From Amblyomma americanum (taxonomy: Eukaryota; Arthropoda; Arachnida; Ixodida; Ixodidae): a DNA stretch of 64,000 bases. The number at the start of each line of letters is the position of its first letter. Positions within the stretch are counted from its first letter, which is position 1. The DNA lies in NCBI RefSeq assembly GCF_052857255.1, contig NW_027526486.1:434001-498000 (forward strand), read 5' to 3'. The notes beneath the pieces were generated by a model that ran no database searches, was not told where the DNA came from, and saw nothing but the letters and a program-made list of their open reading frames with translations. The translations under genes were made by a program, and so were the position numbers. Below, piece by piece: positions 33,831-46,785 of this stretch.

Positions 33831-35967
33831 ATCTTGTTGTTTTGAGCCGGAATACAAGTTTTCGCGAGGTTCTGAAAGAAAAAGTTTACACCTTTCTCTC
33901 GTGTACTCTTCGACGACTTGTAAAATCGATGCTCTTGAATCTTGCTAGTTTCGATCTAAAACTATTTATCCCGTTGTTTTGAGCCGGAATACAAGTTTTC
34001 GCGCAGTTCTGAGAGAAAACGTTTACACCTTTTTCTCGTCTACTATTCGACGACTTGTAAAATCGATGCTCGTGAATCTTGCTAGTTTCGACCTAAAACG
34101 ATGTATCCCGTTGTTTTGAGCCGGAATACAAGTTTTCGCGCAGTTCTGAGAGAAAAAGTTTACACCTTTCTCTCGTCTACTATTCGACGACTTGTAAAAT
34201 CGATGCTCGTGAATCTTGCTAGTTTCGATCTAAAACGATGTATCCCGTTGTTTTGAGCCGGAATACAAGTTTTCGCGCAGTTCTGAGAGAAAAAGTTTAC
34301 ACCTTTCTCTCGTCTACTCTTCGAAGACTTGTAAATTCGATGCCCGTGAATCTTGCTAGTTTCGATCTAAAACGATGAATCCCGGTGTTTTGAACCGGAA
34401 TACAAGTTTTCGCGCAGTTCTGAGAGAAAAAGTTTACACCTTTCTCTCGTGTACTCTTCGACGACTTGTAAAATCGATGCTCGTGAATCTTGCTAGTTTC
34501 GATCTAAAACGATGTATCCCATTGTTTTGAGCCGGAATACAAGTTTTCGCGCAGTTCTGAGAGAAAAAGTTTACACCTTTCTCTCGTCTACTATTCCACG
34601 ACTTGTAAAATCGATGCTCGTGAATCTTGCTAGTTTTGACCTAAAACGATGTATCCCTTTGTTTTGAGCCGGAATACAAGTTTTCGCGCAGTTCTGAGAG
34701 AAAAAGTTTACACCTTTCTCTCGCGTACTCTTCGACGACTTGTAAAATCGATGCTCGTGAATCATGCTAGTTTCGATCTAAAACGATGTATCCCGTTGTT
34801 TTGAACCGGAATACAAGTTTTCGCGCAGTTCTGAGAGAAAAAGGTTACACCTTTTTCTCGTCTACTGTTCGACGACTCGTAAAATTGATGCTCGTGAATC
34901 TTGCTAGTTTCGACCTACAACGATGTATCTCGTTGTTTTGAGCCGGAATAAATGTTTTCGCGCAGTTCTGAGAGGAAAAGTTTACACCTTTCTCTCATCT
35001 ACTCTTCGACGACTTGTAAAATCGATGCTCGTGAATCTTGCTAGTTTCGACCTAAAACGATGTATCCCTTTGTTTTGAGCCGGAATACAAGTTTTCGCGC
35101 AGTTCTGAGAGAAAAATTTTACACCTTTCTCTCGTGTACTCTTCGACGACTTGTAAAATCGATGCTCGTGAATCATGCTAGTTTCGACCTAAAACGGTGT
35201 ATCCCGTTGTTTTGAGCCGGAATACAAGTTTTCGCGCAGTTCTGAGAGAAAAAGTTTTACCTTTCTCTCATCTACTCTTCGAAGACTTGTAAAACCGATG
35301 CTCGTGAATCTTGCTAGTTTCAATCTAAAACGATGTATCCCGTTGTTTTGAGCCGGAATACAAGTTTTCGCGCAGTTCTGAGAGAAAACGTTTACACTTT
35401 TCTCTCGTCTACTATTCGACGACTCGTAAAATCGATGCTCGTGAATCTTGCTAGTTTCGACCTAAAACGATGTATCCCGTTGTTTTGAGCCGGAATACAA
35501 GTTTTCGCGCAGTTCTGAGAGAAAAAGTTTACACCTTTCTCTCGTGTACTCTTTGACGACATGTAAAATCGATGCTCGTGAACTTTGCTAGTTTCGATCT
35601 AAAACGATATATCCTGTTGTTTTGAGCCGGAATACATGTTTTCGCGCAGTTCGGAGAGAAAAAGTTTACACCTTTCTCTCGTCTACTATTCGAAGACTTG
35701 TAAAATTGATGCTCGTGAATCTTGCTAGTTTCGATCTAAAACGATGAATCTCGTTGTTTTGAGCCGGAATACAAGTTTTCGCGCAGTTCTGAGAGAAAAA
35801 GTTTCCACCTTTCTCTCGTGCTCTCTTCGATGACTTGTAAAATCGATGCTCGTGAATCATGCTAGTTTCGATCTAAAACGATGTATCCCGTTGTTTTGAG
35901 TCGGAATACAAGTTTTCGCGCAGTTCTGAGAGTTAAAGTTTACACCTTTCTCTCGTCTACTCTTCGA
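33777..35967. repeat. central block, copy 1 (16 monomers, 2191 bp)
   Basis: Colinear with the start of the two following 20-mer copies at an offset of 2191 (16 x 137 minus 1). It carries the same 1-bp deletion near 35256 (AAAGTTTTACC). It differs in monomer content near 35.38-35.6 kb, where it holds one extra monomer relative to copy 2. No gene. Confidence 0.75.
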
Positions 35968-38706
35968 AGACTTGTGAAATCGATTCTCGTGAATCTTGCT
36001 AGATTCGATCTAAAGCGATCTATCTTGTTGTTTTGAGCCGGAATACAAGTTTTCGCGAGGTTCTGAGAGAAAAAGTTTACACCTTTCTCTCGTGTACTCT
36101 TCGACGACTTGTAAAATCGATGCTCTTGAATCTTGCTAGTTTCGATCTAAAACTATTTATCCCGTTGTTTTGAGCCGGAATACAAGTTTTCGCGCAGTTC
36201 TGAGAGAAAACGTTTACACCTTTTTCTCGTCTACTATTCGACGACTTGTAAAATCGATGCTCGTGAATCTTGCTAGTTTCGACCTAAAACGATGTATCCC
36301 GTTGTTTTGAGCCGGAATACAAGTTTTCGCGCAGTTCTGAGAGAAAAAGTTTACACCTTTCTCTCGTCTACTATTCGACGACTTGTAAAATCGATGCTCG
36401 TGAATCTTGCTAGTTTCGATCTAAAACGATGTATCCCGTTGTTTTGAGCCGGAATACAAGTTTTCGCGCAGTTCTGAGAGAAAAAGTTTACACCTTTCTC
36501 TCGTCTACTCTTCGAAGACTTGTAAAATCGATGCCCGTGTATCTTGCTAGTTTCAATCTAAAACGATGAATCCCGGTGTTTTGAACCGGAATACAAGTTT
36601 TCGCGCAGTTCTGAGAGAAAAAGTTTACACCTTTCTCTCGTGTACTCTTCGACGACTTGTAAAATCGATGCTCGTGAATCTTGCTAGTTTCGATCTAAAA
36701 CGATGTATCCCATTGTTTTGAGCCGGAATACAAGTTTTCGCGCAGTTCTGAGAGAAAAAGTTTACACCTTTCTCTCGTCTACTATTCCAAGACTTGTAAA
36801 ATCGATGCTCGTGAATCTTGCTAGTTTTGACCTAAAACGATGTATCCCTTTGTTTTGAGCCGGAATACAAGTTTTCGCGCAGTTCTGAGAGAAAAAGTTT
36901 ACATCTTTCTCTCGCGTACTCTTCGACGACTTGTAAAATCGATGCTCGTGAATCATGCTAGTTTCGATCTAAAACGATGTATCCCGTTGTTTTGAACCGG
37001 AATACAAGTTTTCGCGCAGTTCTGAGAGAAAAAGTTTACACCTTTTTCTCGTCTACTGTTCGACGACTCGTAAAATTGATGCTCGTGAATCTTGCTAGTT
37101 TCGACCTAAAACGATGTATCTCGTTGTTTTGAGCCGGAATAAATGTTTTCGCGCAGTTCTGAGAGGAAAAGTTTACACCTTTCTCTCATCTACTCTTCGA
37201 CGACTTGTAAAATCGATGCTCGTGAATCTTGCTAGTTTCGACCTAAAACGGTGTATCCCTTTGTTTTGAGCCGGAATACAAGTTTTCGCGCAGTTCTGAG
37301 AGAAAAATTTTACACCTTTCTCTCGTGTACTCTTCGACGACTTGTAAAATCGATGCTCGTGAATCATGCTAGTTTCGACCTAAAACGGTGTATCCCGTTG
37401 TTTTGAGCCGGAATACAAGTTTTCGCGCAGTTCTGAGAGAAAAAGTTTTACCTTTCTCTCATCTACTCTTCGAAGACTTGTAAAACCGATGCTCGTGAAT
37501 CTTGCTAGTTTCAATCTAAAACGATGTATCCCGTTGTTTTGAGCCGGAATACAAGTTTTCGCGCAGTTCTGAGAGAAAAAGTGTACACCTTTCTCTCGTG
37601 TACTCTTTGACGACATGTAAAATCGATGCTCGTGAACTTTGCTAGTTTCGATCTAAAACGATATATCCTGTTGTTTTGAGCCGGAATACATGTTTTCGCG
37701 CAGTTCGGAGAGAAAAAGTTTACACCTTTCTCTCGTCTACTATTCGAAGACTTGTAAAATCGATGCTCGTGAATCTTGCTAGTTTCGATCTAAAACGATG
37801 TATCCCGTTGTTTTGAGCCGGAATACACGTTTTCGCGCAGTTCTGAGAGAAAAAGTTTACCCCTTTCTCTCGTGTACTCTTCGACGACTTGACAAATCGA
37901 TGCTCGTGAATCTTGCTAGTTTCGACCTAAAACAATGTATCCTTTTGTTTTGAGCCGGAATACAAGTTTTCGCGCAGTTCTGAGAGAAAAAGTTTACACC
38001 TTTCTCTCGTCTACTATTCGACGACTTGTAAAATCGATGCTCGTGAATCTTGCTAGTTTCGATCTAAAACGATGTATCCCGTTGTTTTGAGCCGGAATAC
38101 AAGTTTTCGCGCCGTTCTGACAGAAAACGTTTACACCTTTCTCTCGTCTACTATTCGAATACTTGTAAAGTCGATGCTCGTGAATCTTGCTAGTTTCGAC
38201 CTAAAACGATGTATCCCTTTGTTTTGAGCCGGAATACAAGTTTTCGCGCAGTTCTGAGAGAAAAAGTTTACACCTTTCTCTCGTGTACTCTTCGACGACT
38301 TGCAAAATCGATGCTCGTGAATCATGCTAGTTTCGACCTAAAACGGTGAATCCCGTTGTTTTGAGCCGGAATACAAGTTTTCGCGCAGTTCTGAGAGAAA
38401 AAGTTTCCACCTTTCTCTCGTGTTCTCTTCGATGACTTGTAAAATCGATGCTCGTGAATCATGCTAGTTTCGATCTAAAACGATGTATCCCGTTGTTTTG
38501 AGTCGGAATACAAGTTTTCGCGCAGTTCTGAGAGTTAAAGTTTACACCTTTCTCTCGTCTACTCTTCGAAGACTTGTGAAATCGATTCTCGTGAATCTTG
38601 CTAGATTCGATCTAAAGCGATCTATCTTGTTGTTTTGAGCCGGAATACAAGTTTTCGCGAGGTTCTGAGAGAAAAAGTTTACACCTTTCTCTCGTGTACT
38701 CTTCGA
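35968..38706. repeat. 20-mer higher-order repeat, copy 1 (2739 bp)
   Basis: Matches 38707-41445 at an offset of 2739 (20 x 137 minus 1, from the deletion near 37449). Five substitutions were noted: near 36553 (TTTCAATC / TTTCGATC), 36789 (CCAAGAC / CCACGAC), 36391/39130 (ATCGATGC / ATTGATGC), 37934 (AACAATG / AACGATG) and 39346 (GCGCAATTC against GCGCAGTTC). Identity is therefore about 99.8%. No gene. Confidence 0.85.
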
Positions 38707-38760
38707 CGACTTGTGAAATCGATTCTCGTGAATCTTGCTAGATTCGATCTAAAGCGATCT
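38624..38760 (+). repeat. chimeric junction monomer, b type to a type
   Basis: The left part is b type (ATCTTG, CGCGAGGTTC, GTGTACTCTTCGACGAC). The right part is a type (TTGTGAAATC, GATTCTCG, CTAGATTCG, AAAGCGATCT). The switch at about 38707 is the exact join between the two 20-mer copies. Confidence 0.85.
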
Positions 38761-41445
38761 ATCTTGTTGTTTTGAGCCGGAATACAAGTTTTCGCGAGGT
38801 TCTGAGAGAAAAAGTTTACACCTTTCTCTCGTGTACTCTTCGACGACTTGTAAAATCGATGCTCTTGAATCTTGCTAGTTTCGATCTAAAACTATTTATC
38901 CCGTTGTTTTGAGCCGGAATACAAGTTTTCGCGCAGTTCTGAGAGAAAACGTTTACACCTTTTTCTCGTCTACTATTCGACGACTTGTAAAATCGATGCT
39001 CGTGAATCTTGCTAGTTTCGACCTAAAACGATGTATCCCGTTGTTTTGAGCCGGAATACAAGTTTTCGCGCAGTTCTGAGAGAAAAAGTTTACACCTTTC
39101 TCTCGTCTACTATTCGACGACTTGTAAAATTGATGCTCGTGAATCTTGCTAGTTTCGATCTAAAACGATGTATCCCGTTGTTTTGAGCCGGAATACAAGT
39201 TTTCGCGCAGTTCTGAGAGAAAAAGTTTACACCTTTCTCTCGTCTACTCTTCGAAGACTTGTAAAATCGATGCCCGTGTATCTTGCTAGTTTCGATCTAA
39301 AACGATGAATCCCGGTGTTTTGAACCGGAATACAAGTTTTCGCGCAATTCTGAGAGAAAAAGTTTACACCTTTCTCTCGTGTACTCTTCGACGACTTGTA
39401 AAATCGATGCTCGTGAATCTTGCTAGTTTCGATCTAAAACGATGTATCCCATTGTTTTGAGCCGGAATACAAGTTTTCGCGCAGTTCTGAGAGAAAAAGT
39501 TTACACCTTTCTCTCGTCTACTATTCCACGACTTGTAAAATCGATGCTCGTGAATCTTGCTAGTTTTGACCTAAAACGATGTATCCCTTTGTTTTGAGCC
39601 GGAATACAAGTTTTCGCGCAGTTCTGAGAGAAAAAGTTTACATCTTTCTCTCGCGTACTCTTCGACGACTTGTAAAATCGATGCTCGTGAATCATGCTAG
39701 TTTCGATCTAAAACGATGTATCCCGTTGTTTTGAACCGGAATACAAGTTTTCGCGCAGTTCTGAGAGAAAAAGTTTACACCTTTTTCTCGTCTACTGTTC
39801 GACGACTCGTAAAATTGATGCTCGTGAATCTTGCTAGTTTCGACCTAAAACGATGTATCTCGTTGTTTTGAGCCGGAATAAATGTTTTCGCGCAGTTCTG
39901 AGAGGAAAAGTTTACACCTTTCTCTCATCTACTCTTCGACGACTTGTAAAATCGATGCTCGTGAATCTTGCTAGTTTCGACCTAAAACGGTGTATCCCTT
40001 TGTTTTGAGCCGGAATACAAGTTTTCGCGCAGTTCTGAGAGAAAAATTTTACACCTTTCTCTCGTGTACTCTTCGACGACTTGTAAAATCGATGCTCGTG
40101 AATCATGCTAGTTTCGACCTAAAACGGTGTATCCCGTTGTTTTGAGCCGGAATACAAGTTTTCGCGCAGTTCTGAGAGAAAAAGTTTTACCTTTCTCTCA
40201 TCTACTCTTCGAAGACTTGTAAAACCGATGCTCGTGAATCTTGCTAGTTTCAATCTAAAACGATGTATCCCGTTGTTTTGAGCCGGAATACAAGTTTTCG
40301 CGCAGTTCTGAGAGAAAAAGTGTACACCTTTCTCTCGTGTACTCTTTGACGACATGTAAAATCGATGCTCGTGAACTTTGCTAGTTTCGATCTAAAACGA
40401 TATATCCTGTTGTTTTGAGCCGGAATACATGTTTTCGCGCAGTTCGGAGAGAAAAAGTTTACACCTTTCTCTCGTCTACTATTCGAAGACTTGTAAAATC
40501 GATGCTCGTGAATCTTGCTAGTTTCGATCTAAAACGATGTATCCCGTTGTTTTGAGCCGGAATACACGTTTTCGCGCAGTTCTGAGAGAAAAAGTTTACC
40601 CCTTTCTCTCGTGTACTCTTCGACGACTTGACAAATCGATGCTCGTGAATCTTGCTAGTTTCGACCTAAAACGATGTATCCTTTTGTTTTGAGCCGGAAT
40701 ACAAGTTTTCGCGCAGTTCTGAGAGAAAAAGTTTACACCTTTCTCTCGTCTACTATTCGACGACTTGTAAAATCGATGCTCGTGAATCTTGCTAGTTTCG
40801 ATCTAAAACGATGTATCCCGTTGTTTTGAGCCGGAATACAAGTTTTCGCGCCGTTCTGACAGAAAACGTTTACACCTTTCTCTCGTCTACTATTCGAATA
40901 CTTGTAAAGTCGATGCTCGTGAATCTTGCTAGTTTCGACCTAAAACGATGTATCCCTTTGTTTTGAGCCGGAATACAAGTTTTCGCGCAGTTCTGAGAGA
41001 AAAAGTTTACACCTTTCTCTCGTGTACTCTTCGACGACTTGCAAAATCGATGCTCGTGAATCATGCTAGTTTCGACCTAAAACGGTGAATCCCGTTGTTT
41101 TGAGCCGGAATACAAGTTTTCGCGCAGTTCTGAGAGAAAAAGTTTCCACCTTTCTCTCGTGTTCTCTTCGATGACTTGTAAAATCGATGCTCGTGAATCA
41201 TGCTAGTTTCGATCTAAAACGATGTATCCCGTTGTTTTGAGTCGGAATACAAGTTTTCGCGCAGTTCTGAGAGTTAAAGTTTACACCTTTCTCTCGTCTA
41301 CTCTTCGAAGACTTGTGAAATCGATTCTCGTGAATCTTGCTAGATTCGATCTAAAGCGATCTATCTTGTTGTTTTGAGCCGGAATACAAGTTTTCGCGAG
41401 GTTCTGAGAGAAAAAGTTTACACCTTTCTCTCGTGTACTCTTCGA
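38707..41445. repeat. 20-mer higher-order repeat, copy 2 (2739 bp)
   Basis: Second copy of 35968-38706. The match ends at about 41450, where CTTGTAAAATCG faces CTTGTGAAATCG in the chimeric junction. It shares the 1-bp deletion near 40188. Positions 39265-40178 are used again at 48030-48943. Confidence 0.85.
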
Positions 41446-43054
41446 CGACTTGTAAAATCGATGCTCTTAAATCTTGCTAGTTTTGATCTAAAACTATTTA
41501 TCCCGTTGTTTTGAGCCGGAATACAAGTTTTCGCGAGGTTCTGAGAGAAAAAGTTTACACCTTTCTCTCGTGTACTCTTCGACGACTTGTAAAATCGATG
41601 CTCGTGAATCTTGCTAGTTTCGATCTAAAACTATTTATCCCGTTGTTTTGAGCCGGAATACAAGTTTTCGCGCAGTTCTGAGAGAAAACGTTTACACCTT
41701 TTTCTCGTCTACTATTCGACGACTTGTAAAATCGATGCTCGTGAATCTTGCTAGTTTCGACCTAAAACGATGTATCCCGTTGTTTTGAGCCGGAATACAA
41801 GTTTACGCGCAGTTCTGAGAGAAAAAGTTTACACCTTTCTCTCGTGTACTCTTCAACGACATGTAAAATCGATGCTCGTGAATCTTGCTAGTTTCGATCT
41901 AAAACGATGAATCCCGTTGTTTTGAACCGGAATACAAGTTTTCGCGCAGTTCTGAGAGAAAAAGTTTGCACCTTTCTCTCGTCTACTCTTCGAAGACTTG
42001 TAAAATCGATACTCGTGAATCTTGCTAGATTCGATCTAAAGCAATCTATCTCGTTGTTTTGAGCCGGAATACAAGTTTTCGCGAGGTTCTGAGAGAAAAA
42101 GCTTACACCTTTCTCTCGTGTACTCTTCGACGACTTGTAAAATCGATGCTCGTGAATCTTGCTAGTTTCGACCTAAAACGATGTATCCCTTTGTTTTGAG
42201 CCGGAATACAAGTTTTCGCGCAGTTCTGAGAGAAAAAGTTTACACCTTTCTCTCGTCTACTGTTCGACGACTCGTAAAATTGATGCTCGTGAATCTTGCT
42301 AGTTTCGACCTAAAACGATGTATCCCGTTGTTTTGAGCCGGAATAAATGTTTTCGCGCAGTTCTGAGAGGAAAAGTTTACGCCTTTCTCTCGTGTACTCT
42401 TCGACGACTTGTAAAATCGATGCTCGTGAATCTTGCTAGTTTCGATCTAAAACGATGTATCCCGTTGTTTTGAGCCGGAATACAAGTTTTCGCGCCGTTC
42501 TGAGAGAAAACGTTTACACCTTTCTCTCGCCTACTATTCGAAGACTTGTAAAATCGATGCTCGTGAATCTTGCTAGTTTCGACCTAAAACGATGTATCCC
42601 TTTGTTTTGAGCCGGAATACAAGTTTTCGCGCAGTTCTGAGAGAAAAAGTTTACACCTTTCTCTCGTGTACTCTTCGACGACTTGTAAAATCGATGCTCG
42701 TGAATCATGCTAGTTTCGACCTAAAACGGTGTATCCCGTTGTTTTGAGCCGGAATACAAGTTTTCGCGCAGTTCTGAGAGAAAAAGTTTACACCTTTCTC
42801 TCATCTACTCTTCGAAGACTTGTAAAATCGATACTCGTGAATCTTGCTAGTTTCAATCTAAAACGATGTATCCCGTTGTTTTGAGCCGGAATACAAGTTT
42901 TCGCGCAGTTCTGAGAGAAAACGTTTACACCTTTCTCTCGTGTTCTCTTCGATGACTTGTAAAATCGATGCTCGTGAATCATGCTAGTTTCGATCTAAAA
43001 CGATGTATCCCGTTGTTTTGAGTCGGAATACAAGTTTTCGCGCAGTTCTGAGAG
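41446..43054. repeat. satellite segment, homologous to 49.0-50.6 kb
   Basis: Starts with a doubled b monomer (two CTATTT ends, near 41490 and 41630). From about 42156 it matches 49689 onward at an offset of 7533 (55 x 137 minus 2). The markers are ACCTTTCTCTCGCC near 42519 and 50052, and GATACTCG near 42829 and 50362. No gene. Confidence 0.7.
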
Positions 43055-45180
43055 GTAAAGTTTACACCTTTCTCTCGTCTACTCTTCGAAGACTTGTGAA
43101 ATCGATTCTCGTGAATCTTGCTAGATTCGATCTAAAGCAATCTATCTCGTTGTTTTGAGCCGGAATACAAGTTTTCGCGAGGTTCTGAGAGAAAAAGCTT
43201 ACACCTTTCTCTCGTGTACTCTTCGACGACTTGTAAAATCGATGCTCGTGAATCTTGCGAGTTTCGATCTAAAACTATTTATCCCGTTGTTTTGAGCCGG
43301 AATACAAGCTTTCGCGCAGTTCTGAGAGAAAACGTTTACACCTTTTTCTCGTCTACTATTCGACGACTTGTAAAATCGATGCTCGTGAATCTTGCTAGTT
43401 TCGACCTAAAACGATGTATCCCGTTGTTTTGAGCCGGAATACAAGTTTTCGCGCAGTTCTGAGAGAAAAAGTTTACACCTTTCTCTCATCTACTCTTCGA
43501 AGACTTGTAAAATCGATGCTCGTGAATCTTGCTAGTTTCAATCTAAAACGATGTATCCCGTTGTATTGAGCCGGAATACAAGTTTTCGCGCAGTTCTGAG
43601 AGAAAACGTTTACACCTTGATCTCGTGTTCTCTTCGATGACTTGTAAAATCGATGCTCGTGAATCATGCTAGTTTCGATCTAAAACGATGTATCCCGTTG
43701 TTTTGAGTCGGAATACAAGTTCTCGCGCAGTTCTGAGAGTTAAAGTTTACACCTTTCTCTCGTCTACTCTTCGAAGACTTGTGAAATCGATTCTCGTGAA
43801 TCTTGCTAGATTCGATCTAAAGCAATCTATCTCGTTGTTTTGAGCCGGAATACAAGTTTTCGCGAGGTTCTGAGAGAAAAAGCTTACACCTTTCTCTCGT
43901 GTACTCTTCGACGACTTGTAAAATCGATGCTCGTGAATCTTGCGAGTTTCGATCTAAAACTATTTATCCCGTTGTTTTGAGCCGGAATACAAGCTTTCGC
44001 GCAGTTCTGAGAGAAAACGTTTACACCTTTTTCTCGTCTACTATTCGACGACTTGTAAAATCGATGCTCGTGAATCTTGCTAGTTTCGACCTAAAACGAT
44101 GTATCCCGTTGTTTTGAGCCGGAATACAAGTTTTCGCGCAGTTCTGAGAGAAAAAGTTTACACCTTTCTCTCATCTACTCTTCGAAGACTTGTAAAATCG
44201 ATGCTCGTGAATCTTGCTAGTTTCAATCTAAAACGATGTATCCCGTTGTATTGAGCCGGAATACAAGTTTTCGCGCAGTTCTGAGAGAAAACGTTTACAC
44301 CTTGATCTCGTGTTCTCTTCGATGACTTGTAAAATCGATGCTCGTGAATCATGCTAGTTTCGATCTAAAACGATGTATCCCGTTGTTTTGAGTCGGAATA
44401 CAAGTTCTCGCGCAGTTCTGAGAGTTAAAGTTTACACCTTTCTCTCGTCTACTCTTCGAAGACTTGTGAAATCGATTCTCGTGAATCTTGCTAGATTCGA
44501 TCTAAAGCAATCTATCTCGTTGTTTTGAGCCGGAATACAAGTTTTCGCGAGGTTCTGAGAGAAAAAGCTTACACCTTTCTCTCGTGTACTCTTCGACGAC
44601 TTGTAAAATCGATGCTCGTGAATCTTGCGAGTTTCGATCTAAAACTATTTATCCCGTTGTTTTGAGCCGGAATACAAGCTTTCGCGCAGTTCTGAGAGAA
44701 AACGTTTACACCTTTTTCTCGTCTACTATTCGACGACTTGTAAAATCGATGCTCGTGAATCTTGCTAGTTTCGACCTAAAACGATGTATCCCGTTGTTTT
44801 GAGCCGGAATACAAGTTTTCGCGCAGTTCTGAGAGAAAAAGTTTACACCTTTCTCTCATCTACTCTTCGAAGACATGTAAAATCGATGCTCGTGAATCTT
44901 GCTAGTTTCAATCTAAAACGATGTATCCCGTTGTTTTGAGCCGGAATACAAGTTTTCGCGCAGTTCTGAGAGAAAACGTTTACACCTTTCTCTCGTGTTC
45001 TCTTCGATGACTTGTAAAATCGATGCTCGTGAATCATGCTAGTTTCGATCTAAAACGATGTATCCCGTTGTTTTGAGTCGGAATACAAGTTTTCGCGCAG
45101 TTCTGAGAGTTAAAGTTTACACCTTTCTCTCGTCTACTCTTCGAAGACTTGTGAAATCGATTCTCGTGAATCTTGCTAGA
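43055..45180. repeat. expanded 5-mer (685 bp), about three copies
   Basis: Offset 685 (5 x 137) matches 43055-44187 to 43740-44872. I saw no differences, and private variants are shared: TTGTATTGAG near 43562 and 44247, ACCTTGATCTCG near 43615 and 44300, and AAGTTCTCGCG near 43717 and 44402. A third, slightly different unit follows (44873 to about 45180) without those private changes. a-type GAGTCGG sites fall at 43020, 43705, 44390 and 45075. No gene. Confidence 0.85.
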
Positions 45181-45415
45181 TTCGATCTAAAGCAATCTAT
45201 CGTTGTTTTGAGCCGGAATACAAGTTTTCGCGAGGTTCTGAGAGAAAAAGTTTACACCTTTCTCTCGTGTACTCTTCGACGACTTGTAAAATCGATGCTC
45301 GTGAATCTTGCTAGTTTCGGTCTAAAACTATTTATCCCGTTGTTTTGAGCCGGAATACAAGCTTTCGCGCAGTTCTGAGAGAAAACGTTTACACCTTTTT
45401 CTCGTCTACTATTCG
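45181..45415. repeat. satellite segment with 2-bp-deletion a/b junction
   Basis: The a-to-b boundary reads CAATCTATCGTTG, lacking 2 bp relative to CAATCTATCTCGTTG. The same deletion occurs near 51363, 55195, 57519 and 60393, and these copies also share CTAGTTTCGGTC. No gene. Confidence 0.75.
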
Positions 45416-46785
45416 ACGACTTGTAAAATCGATGCTCGTGAATCTTGCTAGTTTCGACCTAAAACGATGTATCCCGTTGTTTTGAGCCGGAATACAAGTT
45501 TTCGCGCAGTTCTGAGAGAAAAAGTTTACACCTTTCTCTCGTGTACTCTTCGACGACATGTAAAATCGATGCTCGTGAATCTTGCAAGTTTCGATCTAAA
45601 ACGATGAATCCCGTTGTTTTGAACAGGAATACAAGTTTTCGCGCAGTTCTGAGAGAAAAAGTTTACACCTTTCTCTCGTCTACTATTCGACGACTCGTAA
45701 AATCGATGCTCGTGAATCTTGCTAGTTTCGACCTAAAACGATGTATCCCTTTGTTTTGAGCCGGAATACAAGTTTTCGCGCAGTTCTGAGAGAAAAAGTT
45801 TACACCTTTCTCTCGTCTACTATTCGACGACTTGTAAAATCGATGCTCGTGAATCTTGCTAGTTTCGATCTAAAACGATGTATCCCGTTGTTTTGAGCCG
45901 GAATACAAGTTTTCGCGCCGTTCTGACAGAAAACGTTTACACCTTTCTCTCGTCTACTATTCGAAGACTTGTAAAGTCGATGCTCGTGAATCTTGCTAGT
46001 TTCGACCTAAAACGATGTATCCCTTTGTTTTGAGCCGGAATACAAGTTTTCGCGCAGTTCTGAGAGAAAAAGTTTACGCCTTTCTCTCGTGTACTCTTCG
46101 ACGACTTGCAAAATCGATGCTCGTGAATCATGCTAGTTTCGACCTAAAACGGTGAATCCCATTGTTTTGAGCCGGAATACAAGTTTTCGCGCAGTTCTGA
46201 GAGAAAAAGTTTCCACCTTTCTCTCGTGTTCTCTTCGATGACTTGTAAAATCGATGCTCGTGAATCATGCTAGTTTCGATCTAAAACGATGTATCCCGTT
46301 GTTTTGAGTCGGAATACAAGTTTTCGCGCAGTTCTGAGAGTTAAAGTTTACACCTTTCTCTCGTCTACTCTTCGAAGACTTGTGAAATCGATTCTCGTGA
46401 ATCTTGCTAGATTCGATCTAAAGCGATCTATCTTGTTGTTTTGAGCCGGAATACAAGTTTTCGCGAGGTTCTGAGAGAAAAAGTTTACACCTTTCTCTCG
46501 TGTACTCTTCGACGACTTGTAAAATCGATGCTCTTAAATCTTGCTAGTTTCGATCTAAAACTATTTATCCCGTTGTTTTGAGCCGGAATACAAGTTTTCG
46601 CGCAGTTCTGAGAGAAAACGTTTACACCTTTTTCTCGTCTACTATTCGACGACTTGTAAAATCGATGCCCGTGAATCTTGCTAGTTTCGATCTAAAACGA
46701 TGAATCCCGGTGTTTTGAACCGGAATACAAGTTTTCGCGCAGTTCTGAGAGAAAAAGTTTACACCTTTCTCTCGTGTACTCTTCG
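45416..46785. repeat. 10-mer higher-order repeat, copy 1 (1370 bp)
   Basis: Matches 46786-48155 at an offset of 1370 (10 x 137). I noted two differences: TTTACGCC near 46074 against TTTACACC, and AAATCGATTC near 46387 against AAATCAATTC near 47757. Identity is about 99.85%. A private GAACAGG marker lies near 45622 and 46992. No gene. Confidence 0.85.
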
